Assembly: GCA_003342895.1 (NCBI GenBank)
Contig: PTFA01000024.1
Location: 7,004,580-7,068,579, forward strand
DNA: 64,000 nucleotides
Source of the DNA: Casuarius casuarius
Taxonomy: Eukaryota; Chordata; Aves; Casuariiformes; Casuariidae
Reading direction: 5' to 3'
Position 1 is the first letter of the stretch; the number at the start of each line of letters is the position of its first letter. The position numbers and the translations under genes are program-made. This document shows, one piece after another, positions 41,430 through 52,473 of this stretch. The notes under the pieces were generated by a model. It searched no databases. It had not been told where the DNA came from and saw nothing but the letters and a program-made list of their open reading frames with translations.

Positions 41430-41660
41430 ATACGAGGCGCTGCCATGCTGACCTCCAATTTCCTTAACCGTGGCCAGAGCCACGGCTCCGCGGAAACGTG
41501 GCTAAAATTCCCTGCATAACCCGATGCGGATATTCAATTATCTGGCTGTCAGGATGAAATGCAGGAAAGCCCAATGAACACATCGGCCTAATGAAAGGCA
41601 ATTAAAAAGCTCCTTAATCAAACACTGCTGCTTTTAACAAGCCAGGTAATGTATCAAAAG
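41430..41660. promoter_or_regulatory. Possible conserved enhancer
   Basis: This is dense, non-repetitive sequence with several homeodomain-type cores (caatta, taatga, ttaatc, taatgt) within 150 nt, for example attcaattatctggctgtc and cggcctaatgaaaggcaatt, plus a CpG-containing flank (gccacggctccgcgg). It resembles vertebrate conserved non-coding elements in texture only; conservation itself cannot be seen here. Confidence 0.25.
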
Positions 41661-44069
41661 CGAAGCCCCCTCTCCCAAACCCTTTTGCTCCCTGCATCCA
41701 AACCCCAAAGTCACACAGTCAGGGAGAGCATAACCCAGGCAGTGACTTCAATTGCCTGAACTTTGGAACAGCACAGCTGCAAAATATTGCCTTAATCAGA
41801 GTAAATGACCAACAGGCCTCTCCTTTTGTCTTTCTTATCTTTTATATCCTTTTCCCTCCCCCACCCTCGCCTCCCTTCTCTTTGTCTTGAGGAGGGAGAT
41901 TTGTACACATCACTGTCTCACAGGGTGCCGCTTCTTGCTGGAGCCCTTTCTGGTCCCTGCTGGGATACGTGCAAGTCGCGGGCTTTTGTATCTTCCCTGT
42001 AGATTCCCTATTGTCTGGGCATGATTTATCTATTCCATCTTTGTGATGTTGGTCCAGTTTTGTCCAGTCTAATGAGTTTTATTAGTAATTGTGTCTAGGA
42101 GTTTATATTTATGATGACAATTGCCATGCGTAGAGTAGTAGTCACCCTTAACAACATGCTTGCTGGCTTAAACAACACCTACAGATAAAAGTAATATTTT
42201 CTCCCTGTTTGCGGCAATAGAGGTATTCTCTATAGCAAAGCCTGAGGACCTACAGCGAATTTTGTACATATAGAGCATCTGCTTTTTAAAAGTAACAAGC
42301 AAAACGCTAAAGAACCTACATGGCATTGCCTTTGTTCCTTAATCGCGCTATAAGAGAATACCACCTTAAGAAACTGAAGGTATTCATATTCTTCCCATCT
42401 TTCCATTCACAGGTACAGTATGCATTTCTTAAATCTTTACACTATTAATTAGGTAGTTTTCCCTGACAGTTTGCTCCACCACCTCATTTCATTGGATGTA
42501 GAGGAGGAAGAAGAAGCTTTTGTCTCCTATGACTCAAGCCATCATCTTCTGTGGATCAAGCTGGGAATTAGCTGCCCAAAAGAGTGTGATTTTATCTATA
42601 GTCACCCTACAGCTTGCACAACTTAGCAACAATAATCACCAAAACCTTCAATAACTAAAGTGTATCAGGCTGCAAAACTGCTCAGGTCACACAGTATTAA
42701 ACGGCCCTTTAATTTATTTAAAAACAACAACCCCAAACCTAATTCCAAGTAGGCTATTGTCAGAGACAAGCAAGGTTTGTCACCGATTTGGTTAGATAAA
42801 ACTTGTTCCATTAAAGAATTAAGAGATACAAAGAAAACAGTGCTAGCTCTTTTTGGCTGAAATGTATTCAAATAGACTTTGACCTATGGCTTTTGGAGCC
42901 TGATTACCCAGAGTGTTAAAATGCCGTGCAAAGCTTGAAGTTCAGCTCAGCGCTGACACGGCTTAATAAGAATTTGCGAGCGTAAAGCAGTGCAGGGAAT
43001 GAGGGACAGCTTGTGACTCATAGCTTCAGAGGGTTTATACTGAAGCCTGTAAATTAATATTCCCTTTTCTTACTATAAAAGCCAGAAGTTCCAGAAAAGA
43101 TTTAAACCCAGGATTGTTATCCTTTCTTAACTGCATTTCCTTTAAAATAATTGTTCTTTCTCACAAATGAGAAGGCCCAGGACAGAGATATGTATCTGCA
43201 GCAGTTTTGTTCTTAGCACTTCCCTGAATTTCTCTTGTTTTTCTGAGGGGGCTACCTAAAAAGGCCCTCCGTAAGGCGGGAGACATTGAGGCAACTACTC
43301 TGACCCAGCTTTTCTGTAGTCCGCAGAGGTATTTTTTCAGCATAGGGCAGATGCTATTCTCTCACCCTCCCAAACAGCTTCCAGCATAGCCCCTGGCTGA
43401 AGACAGGGAGCAATCACAGTTTCAAGAACACAGCTCTTGAGATGGCTTAGCTAAGAAATAGTGTGGATTTTGACATGTGTGTTTGTATACACGATACCCA
43501 TAGAGAAAGGTCACATAGAGCACAGCAAAATGTTTCTTAAAGGCTTTTATGGACATTTGGATGGGACGAGTGGTCTGATGAGGCCAAGAATTCATTGTGG
43601 GTGGGCATGCTTTTAACAATAAGCCATTTTTATATGATGAAAAATAAATATCACATGCTGAGGCAGAGACTCCATCTCTAAGCTAGACCAAAACCATTCA
43701 AATTCAAAGTGTTCTCTGTACGCTTTCTTTCCATTATTAAGAAAAACACCGAGTGCTTTTCTGTGTTTTTCCCATAGAAAGTGAGGTTCATATTTCTGAT
43801 GTATATATTCAGTTGATAAACACGAGCACGAAGGTGACACAGCAAAGCTCTCTTCTGAGGGAGCAATGAATACCTGTGTGCTTTCTTCTATTCTGAAACT
43901 ATCCTATCCTGAGATCAAGAAAATTTAGCAGTCCAAAATAAATCTCTTACTGCAGAGCAGAAACATACAGACAATTCTACAAACATTTTTTTTAATTGGT
44001 GCACTGCAGGTTTCTTTAATGCTGCCGTTTAGCACAGTCCTGCTTTGTGAAGTTGAGGTCTGACTCAAA

Positions 44070-44145
44070 ACACACAGAAATCAATGGACTGGAAAGACTC
44101 CCATTGATTTCAATAGGAAATCAATTCTAAATCAGGCCTCTAGAG
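44070..44145. repeat. Decayed dispersed repeat remnant
   Basis: Contains acagaaatcaatggactgg, aaagactcccattgatttca, ataggaaatc and aaatcaggcctc, matching 'caatggaaagactcccattgacttcaatgggc..tggatcaggcc' with modest divergence. It is among the best-preserved copies of this unidentified class in the window. Confidence 0.55.
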
Positions 44146-44839
44146 AGGCTATGACCGCAGAGAAAAGTGGAAAATTTTCTTCTTCCTTATTTCTGAAAGA
44201 CATGCCCTATTTTGCACTGTGTTTCGTCCTTAGCCTGGCACCATTTCAGGAGTCTCTAAAATGCTGCCATCAAAAGAGGCAAAAAATTGTAATCTTAAAA
44301 TGCAATACAACATTTTGATGTAAGTGCAAAACCAAACTGCAGACAATTCCAGTTAGGAAACATGCTGGATCAGAATATGCAATGCAAAAGACTTAGATGA
44401 GCTAAAAGGGAGATACCTTCCCAGAAAATAAGGATTGCTGGCAGTAGATGAATTCAGATCAATTTTCAGAAGGATCCACTAGACCTGCAAGCAAAACAAA
44501 AGGCCTGAACCTCCCCCTCCGGAAGTAAAACAGCTGAGCTAAGAAGAAAAGGAGACACGTTCTTTAAGGAGATGTGAATTTTTGCCTTAAGTCTGCATTC
44601 CTTTACCACGTCCTCAAGATGAGGACTGTGATTTACCGTGTTTACCAACAGCGCACAGGTACGTGCCTGAAACCGTGCCTCACTAAGGATGTGAACCTGA
44701 TGTCTCCTCCAAAGGTTAGCATCAGGGGAAGCCTGCCCACCAGCCGAGCGGACCGAAAAGCCTTAGGGATCTCCTGGCTGCCAAAGGGCTCCAGCCTGTG
44801 GATCCAGTCTCCCCAACAGCAGCCGGAGAACTAAAGTGA

Positions 44840-45310
44840 CTTGAAGTCAAAGGCAGTTCGCACCCGCGCTCAGCCGCGGGAGGGAGAGCTGGCCGGCCTT
44901 CGGCCCCCTCTGCCCCGCTGCAAAGGGGCAGCGTGGGCAGCCGGAGCTGTTGCTCGGCCAGGCTCCGAAGCTGTGTCTGGCAAACTGCGCGTGTGCTGCG
45001 AGAATCCAAGTCTGCGCCGCAGCACCAAAACCTCACCCTGTTCATCAGGTTGCCGCGATGCTAAGGCGTCTCTGTTGGTGCTGACAGCATTTGGCATCGC
45101 CAGCTGCTGGGACAGGGTCCCAGGAGCACAGTTGTGCCAGCCCCAGCGGCAGCCCAGCATGGGGAGGCAGGACGGGATGGTGACAGGCATGGCCAGGTCA
45201 GGTGCCGCCATGGGCCAGGGTCTGCCCACCGCAACGGCAAGGGTGCCGGCAAGCCACAAGCCGACGGCCTTTCAGCCGCTTCCAACCCCGCTTCTCCTCT
45301 GCTCACCAGG
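44840..45310. other. CpG-rich intronic patch
   Basis: About 470 nt, the longest G+C-rich stretch in the window, with many CpGs (cacccgcgctcagccgcggg, ctggccggccttcggccccc, ccgcaacggcaagggtgccg). Long open frames occur here on both strands at once (for example 44841-45410 plus and 44870-45259 minus), which is typical of composition and not of coding. A small intronic CpG island or alternative promoter cannot be excluded. Confidence 0.5.
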
Positions 45311-46769
45311 TCCCAAGCGTCTCAGCCACAGGAAGACATTCGTATGCTGTTCTTACTGTCAAGCTGGCTACCTCTGCTACATTGGAAATACCTGCAGCTT
45401 TATTACATAGGGTTAACATTTGAAAAGGACGTAAATCTTTTGTGCCAGAGTGTAAGCTAACCTGTAACTGTTGGAAGATCTGGAAGAAACATACTACTTA
45501 AGGACTGTTAGATACTTACTTGGTGAACGGTTTCTAATGTATACCGTACCAGGCATTTTTAGGTACCAAAACAGTTACTACTGAGATGCAATGAGGCAAT
45601 TTGTCCATTCCCAAACTGTCTACAGCGCGTGAACTAAGCTGACAATTTACCACCGACAGAGATGGGACCATGATAGCACAGCTCATCTTACTCTCACCTA
45701 ACGACACAGCACCTTTCTGCTTTCCTGGTGACACAAGGAGCTTCGCAGACAGGCTGATCTCGAGCACGTTACAAGACAGCGCTGGAAAGAGCAACCTCGT
45801 GTAATGGAGCGCTTCCGTTTGCTTACAGAGGATGTAAGACTGATCCCATAAGCTCTTGCCTTGTGCATTACCACCCGAGAAGAAGCCTTTCAAGCTTCCC
45901 CCCACAGTGCTGGTCAACGCATTTCTGTCTGGAGGCAATCCCATTGCTATTCCAGTCTCAACAGCCTCTTGTGCGGAGACTGCAAATACCGCAAAACAAT
46001 TGCTTTTCTTCTGATGAGAATAAAATGGGGACAAGACAAATCATGTCCTCCTGCACAAGCGGTCGGAGCCAATCAGTCCTGTATTGTTCTTTCTTTGCCA
46101 AATGCTGACACTGAGATGTTTTGTTTCTTTTCCATTTGTTTCTCTCTTTTTCTGTTCCTCTCTGCTTTGTGTGGGACATGTTCCCCTTGATGGGTATTGT
46201 TTTCGGCTATTTCTTTTGTTTGTTGAGGCAGCCACAGGCCTTCGGGCTGTGGGCACCAAAAATGAGAGCACATCCTTGAAAGACAGCCGGAGAAACAAAA
46301 ACTAAACAAATCCTAATTAATACTCATAAATAAGAAGAGCCATGTGGGAATGGTTTCATTTGAGAAACATTCTAACTGGAACTGTCTCTCAAACAGATAT
46401 TCATAATGGCAGTTTAAAATTCTGTCAAATCTGTATTTCCCTTAAAATGATATAAATTGGGGCACTGTTTGAAGTTATATTTGGCTTCTCACTATACTAC
46501 TGTGGGAATAAACAACCACAAGGCGTAGACAACCATCCAGTCTTTCTTTCCAGTGCCGTGGGAAACCAAAAGGATCGGAAGAGGGAAATGGGGTAGGAAG
46601 GCTCCTTCGTGAAGAGAGCTTCCCATCTCCTTAACTCTGACACTGACCCTCAGACATGACTCAGTGCTGCTCAAGGCAGTCCGCTTGGAAACCTAAAGCC
46701 TTTTCTTGCACCTTGTGACCCATATAATTACTGACTTTCAACAGTTTCCAGCAACCAGATTTTAAAGGC

Positions 46770-46980
46770 AGTTAGGTACCTAAAGGTGAAGAATCATTTA
46801 CTGGAATTGTCCCAAGTTCTAAGCTGATTAAGAGGCTGATTTCTACTGATTACAAAAAATTTACACCTCAAATCTGCTTAGCTGCTTTCCAGAAACTCAG
46901 TTAGTTGTTGATTTCAGGCGCTAGACTCCTAAATGCCTTTGAGATTCTCACCTCGTGTGCCTAGCTGACATCTGAAAATG
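46770..46980. repeat. Decayed dispersed repeat remnant
   Basis: Contains gcagttaggtacctaaaggt, tcaggcgctagactcctaaa and tgcctttgagattctcacct, resembling the old sauropsid repeat words 'gcagttaggtgcctaaat...aggcgcctaaatacctttgaaaatctgggcct'. The family is not identified. Confidence 0.45.
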
Positions 46981-48099
46981 GAATACAGACTCATATAATG
47001 CAGAAATTAAAAAAAACCCTAGAGAGATTATTAGTTATACAAAGATACACTGAAATTTAGAGAAATAGGCAAAAACTAGTATGCATGCACACTACATATT
47101 CTTCTAAATGCAACCAATACACCCATGCCATGTGTTTTCCATTTAAATGTTTCTGTTTAATTACCCCCAAAAGATAGTGAGTAAGTTGCTAGCTAGAGGT
47201 ACTGCACAACTTCTCATCAACAGAACTTTAACAATTTCAGATCTTGTTGTAGGGTCTTGACTTCAGTCATTTGACACTTTTTTCCCCTGCAGGCGCTTTA
47301 TACTTCAATCACAGTGATTCCCCAGCAATCTGCAAATAATAGCCTTCCATTATTACGGGCATTGATGGGCTAGAGATAAGAAGACCCAGCCAGCGCTCAC
47401 ATCAGACCAAATCCGTATGCCTCATGACTTAACCCACACGCTGGCCTTTGAAAAGTGATAACCTGTCCATCTATCAAATGTCCTGCTCAACACCTGGCCA
47501 CATGCTTGGAAATCCATACCAACCCTAGTGGCCTGGGAACTACTGAGCTGAAAGACTGCCCGTCTCCGCTTGCGCCCCTCAGCCGTAGCACCGGAAAGCA
47601 GAGGTCCCTTCTGCACCTCTGGAAGAGAGGGCGGCTGGCAGCAAGAGGTCCTCTAGCTCTTGTCCAACAGACCAAACTAAAACTAGCTTAATCAACCTCT
47701 AAGCTTTACCAAGAGGAAAAGCAAGGTGAAAGTGAGAAAGGGAGGGCTCTAAAAGAAGATCGTAAAGATACACTTTGGCGGTTGGGTTTTTATGTTAATT
47801 ACTGACCGAAGCTCATTCCTGGAATTGTCTGTGTAATCATATTTTTTAAATGCGTCAAAAAATGCTGAGCTCTGGTATCCTCCTATACAGAATATATGTC
47901 TAAACTAAACCAGGTATATTAATTAAATACCTTCTGGGGAGAAAAAAGCAGTCTTATCATTTTGCCCCAACTGCTCTCGTGAGCAACGAGGAGCCTGTGG
48001 AGAGGTTTAATTAGCAAGGCAACACTTGAAAAGTGATTTGAAGATGCAGATTATACACCGTGTTACTTTCAGAGCCGACACCATTTTTAAAGGCTGCCA

Positions 48100-48310
48100 C
48101 GTTTCTGGTGCTGCTGACCTGCTCTGTGCCCCAGCGCAGCCCCCTTCGCGCACGGACCCCCGTGGACACCGCAGAGCGGGCAGAGGTGGCGCCGCGCCGC
48201 GGCACCGTGCCGGCGGCTCTGCGTGTCACCTAATGCGCCGCAGCTCCCGGCCATCCCGCGCCGAGGTCGGCAGTCTCGCCAAGCCGGCCGCACGCTCTCG
48301 TCGCCTTCAT
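48100..48310. other. CpG-rich intronic patch
   Basis: About 210 nt with high CpG density (ggcgccgcgccgcggcacc, cggccatcccgcgccgagg). It is isolated inside A/T-rich intron and flanked on the right by a strongly A/T-rich stretch (48730-48850). It has no recognisable protein or splice signature. Confidence 0.55.
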
Positions 48311-50705
48311 CTGCCAAACTGCTCTCAGAAATCACCGTCTAAGTACCAAGAGCCTGATTTCCTTAGAGACGACTGCCAGCAAGAGGTGCGAAAACATTAC
48401 ACACACCTGAAAAAGAGCAGGGCTCGTGCTGCTGCTATGATAAACACCGTAATCAACATTTATTGAAGACCACCATATTCCTGATCTTTTTTTCTTCCCC
48501 CCTCCAAATTTCATCTTTGGGTGAGCTTATGCTCAGGGCCAACTGCATTTTGCCAACTCGCACTTTTTAATAACGATGCCATTGCTTGGCGAGGAACTCG
48601 AGCAAATGAGAAGTTGGATTCATTTATGAAGTTATTTTGGTTACAAAGTTACTTGATTTATTTCTGGTTTTCTCTTACTTTAAGGTTTATTGGATTTTTC
48701 TGTGCCAAAGAAGGCCACACTGTTGAATTATTTATGTGCTGAAATGTAAAAATAAAATATTAAATATTTATATTTATCAATATTTTCATATTTATCTTTC
48801 TTATTTTATTGTAGTATCTTTCTTATTTATACTATTGTTCTTTCTTGGGACTTGTATTTCTTGTTTAGCCAAAACTCTCACTGACACAAAGAAATAAATC
48901 AAAGGCCCAATCCCATTCCCATGTCTAGACTCCTGATAAAAAGTTTTCTACAATGAAATACATTTTTTTCCATTCACCTTATACTACCCCTTTTAAGCTC
49001 CATTATATTATTTTCCAGATATCTGTTCATAAACAAATGCAGGTTTATGTATATAAAATCAACATCCCTAGAATTTACTATGCAGCACAGAGTCTGAAAG
49101 GGATAATTTAATCATAACAATATAAATGGTGCCATTTGTCATGTACCTGTTACCGATTTAGCTATGTACTCTGGTGCCAAAATATTGTATATATGTTTGA
49201 TGCAGATGTATTGTCAAATGACATAGCTAAAGACTGAACGCAGCTGCCAAGATTACACCCACTAAAAAAGGGCTGTTTTTTTTTTATCTTGACTAATACC
49301 CCAATTGCAAAGAATGCTTATGCATACGTTTAATTCTGCTTCATCTTTTGTAACGTCCTTAAGTATGTGCTTTACATAAAGCCTGTGGCTGGGCTTGATG
49401 TTAGCAGGGCCTTTCAGCGCTCTACTGAAGAAGAGCGGTGTGCTTCTCAGAAGTCTACTCTACCTGACAAATTGATAAAAGAAGGTGCAAATTTTATCTG
49501 TAGATTGTGGCACTGGAGGCCTCACTCAGAGTGCATGCCTCATGGTGCCTTGTCCCATACTCTGCTTTGGTAGTTGATGCATACTTTGGATCTTTGTTGC
49601 TCAGGTCTCTTTCCTTTAACACCCCCCATTTAGGGAAAAGTATGTTTCACGTGCTATATTTTCAGGTGATAAACTACTCACGCTGTTCATACGCTAAAGG
49701 CCAGAAGCCACTCCGTTCTTTCCTGTAGCTGCATGCTCAGCAGTAGGACTCCCAGAGCAAGCAGCAGTTTACCAAATAAATCAGGTGCAAAATACCATTT
49801 GGTGTGAGGAAATGTAAACATTTTGCTGAAAAAGTAACCACTTGCCTTTTTACTAGACAGAGATGGACTTCATGTACAGATCAAGACTGCAACACAAGTA
49901 ACTTCTGGGGCAAAAATGACTGTATAGGTTTGCCTCTAGACTAAATGTGGTAAATTTTTTTTCTTTTCAATTCTGAATTTTTAACAAGGTTGAAACCCAC
50001 GCTTCTCAAGCTGAAGGCTTCAGCCTTTGGGAGAATTTCTTCCATCTGGTTGAAAAACAAAAAAAATTGCAGGTCTGCTGAGATTCAGAATGAGCAGCAA
50101 GTGTTAAAAAATCTAATTTCTCACAAATTTATTTATGCCCTGTTACATTTTGTTTGTTAGACAATGAAAATGTGTAACCAGATTATTGGGAAAATATGTG
50201 AGACTCAATCTGCAATGGTCAAGGAGACTCTGTTGCCAAGTTAGGAAAAGTGAAATGCAACTAATAAAATATATCACCAATGTACGCAGCTGACATCTCT
50301 GACACATGCAAGACTCCATGGACAATCACAAAGATACATTTCTTAAACGGTGACTGTAACCAAGGATTAAAATAGGCAACTGAACTACAAAAATATTTAG
50401 TCTAGCCAATAAAATATCCAAATGTCTTTAGAGTAAGGCAAGCAATAGGAACAGGACAAGCAGTAAATTTTATGCATCTTCCTCTTTGTGTTCTCAACCT
50501 CATCTGTAACAGTCAAGGGCTTCTTAGTTTTCAGCATCTGAAGATTCTGATTTTGGTACAGAAAGCGCCCCGTTAAACCTCTCAGCCTCTAAACTCTGAC
50601 TGCCAATAAACATCAAGTCTGGCAAGTTCAGTCTAGGCAGCAAGGTTTTTCCTCACAGGCTGGATTTCACTAAAATTGTTCAGTTTTGCTTCTTTTCTCT
50701 GTGTT

Positions 50706-50760
50706 CTGGCTATTGAGGTCAACTCCTCAATAGCCAGTTCCTATTTTCCTTTTATAGGAA
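50706..50760. repeat. Two adjacent perfect hairpins
   Basis: Arms ctggctattgagg (50706-50718) and cctcaatagccag (50725-50737) are exact reverse complements over 13 bp with a 6-nt loop. Immediately after come ttcctat (50738-50744) and ataggaa (50754-50760), a second perfect 7-bp stem. The role is unknown; perfect short palindromes of this kind often arise by template switching during replication. Confidence 0.9.
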
Positions 50761-52422
50761 AAAAGCTGCTTATAAATTTTCAGCTCTGCAAACTTTGGGA
50801 GTTAATGGAAAAACCCTAGGCTGAGCTGGCTAAGAAACCACAATAGCAGTCTTTCTGTTGCGGTCACAGATATACGAGCTCTTTAAAAGAGATGGAAATG
50901 CTGTCACGGTATTTCTCTTGGGAGACCCTTTTTCTGTGCACAAGGACCAACATACTTGGTATTTCCTAACCTGTAAAGCATGTAAAAATTTTCCTCTATT
51001 CCTCGCAACTTTAGGGAGAGCGTAGGGTGCTAGATACAACCTGGAACACTCTGTATTTGCCACTTGGAAAATGCAGTCAAACAGGGGTTGTCCAGTGCAG
51101 GCAGTCTGCTCACTGCGCATTTTTGTGTTTTACAGTACACTGTGCATCCAGGATGAGAAGTAAGCAGAAACAAACTGATTTGTTGCTCTGGCTGAGATCC
51201 CTGGCAGATCTCTGCAGTGTAGAGACGCGCTGTTGGTAAATTTTCGCTTTTCTGCCTGCAGCTTTCGCCTCGCTGGCCTCTCACATCCTTGCTCTGCGGT
51301 CGGCTTTGTGAAGAGAGGAAAGGGAGAGGGCTGCCCCGGCAGGACCAGATGTGCTGGGGCCAGGCTCTGCTGCAGGACTCCTTGGGCAATCATGCCTGGA
51401 AAATATGTACCCAGTGACCACATCCCCATCATTCTGTTGACTTCCTTCTAGAAATATAGACTATCCTTAAACATAGACGATATATAGACTATGCTTCTTC
51501 AGACCAAATGGCCCTTTGCTCTTGACCCAAGGTCTGGGGGGAAGCCCATTCAGCCTGCTCCAACATGAAGGGAAACCAGTCACCCTTGCTAGATGCGAGT
51601 GCCCAGAGCCAAGGAGACACCTGGGTACTGAACTACAAGTACCTGCACCCTTCTACAAACAGCCTGGGAGAGAGAATGCAATTCAGATGGTCCCAATTTT
51701 TGCCCTCCTCAGCTCCTGCCCCCTGGGAAGGACATGCCAGAGCCATCTCTTTGGGGTGGCAGAGGCCCTGCTTCGGCGCAGGGATAGCTCTGTACTCCCT
51801 GCCAGCCCTCCCACTGCCCCGCAGGGCCCGCAAACCCCAACACGCAGCAGCCATGCTCAAATCCCCCCCAAATCATGATGCTACATTAAAGAAATCACAA
51901 CATACAAACGAGAAGAAAAACAAATCCAGACCTTTTTCTGTTTCCTCAGGCATCTAGGGTCTGGCTAACATTCTCAAGTGCCAATACTTTTTAAATGAAA
52001 TCTGAAATCATCACCAGACTCCAAGAGCTATGGCTTTAAAAAGTTAGGTCCAGTACGGTGGGAGTCATGTTAAAACAACAAGAATAACCCTCCTTCTTTC
52101 TTTGGTCCCAAATTCTAGCGACTTCTAGTCACTCAAGAGAGTGGTGGACTGAAGCAAAGCATTTCTGCAGCTTTCCTACCTAACTGGGACACCCAAAGTC
52201 TGGGTCCTCATACATTAAAAAGAAATGTACAGCCACAGAATAATTAAGTAAAAGATTGAGATCACCTTTAACTAAATGGTGTGAAAATCCCTCAAATGTA
52301 CAGCAAATTGAAAAGCTCAGTTTTCAAAATGGGATAGGAGAGGGCTGTTCTCAAAACTTCTGCCTTTAAAATTACCACCATGTGTGCAATTAGAAATTCT
52401 ACCATGGAACTGGAGCTTTTGA

Positions 52423-52473
52423 CTGTAAATTAATTTTTTCAGATTAGCAAAATCAGTCAAAATTAATTTACAG
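52423..52473. repeat. Perfect 15-bp inverted repeat with 21-nt loop
   Basis: Left arm ctgtaaattaatttt (52423-52437) and right arm aaaattaatttacag (52459-52473) are exact reverse complements. A second overlapping pair, ttttgactg at 52417 and cagtcaaaa at 52454, offers an alternative fold. The arms are A/T-rich with TTAATT homeodomain-type cores. It may be a folded RNA element, a transposon relic or chance. Confidence 0.85.

Noticed and set aside
44841..45410. 189-codon plus-strand open frame
   Set aside because: Composition-driven: long frames are open on both strands at once, and the protein is Ala/Pro/Arg-rich without recognisable motifs.
45534..46034. 166-codon minus-strand open frame in gene orientation
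   Set aside because: Not similar to any part of TrkB or another protein I know, with no evidence of flanking splice sites in frame; most likely chance.
51454..51492. Repeated word atatagactat, 28 nt apart
   Set aside because: Only an 11-nt match in A/T-rich DNA with no third copy; probably chance.
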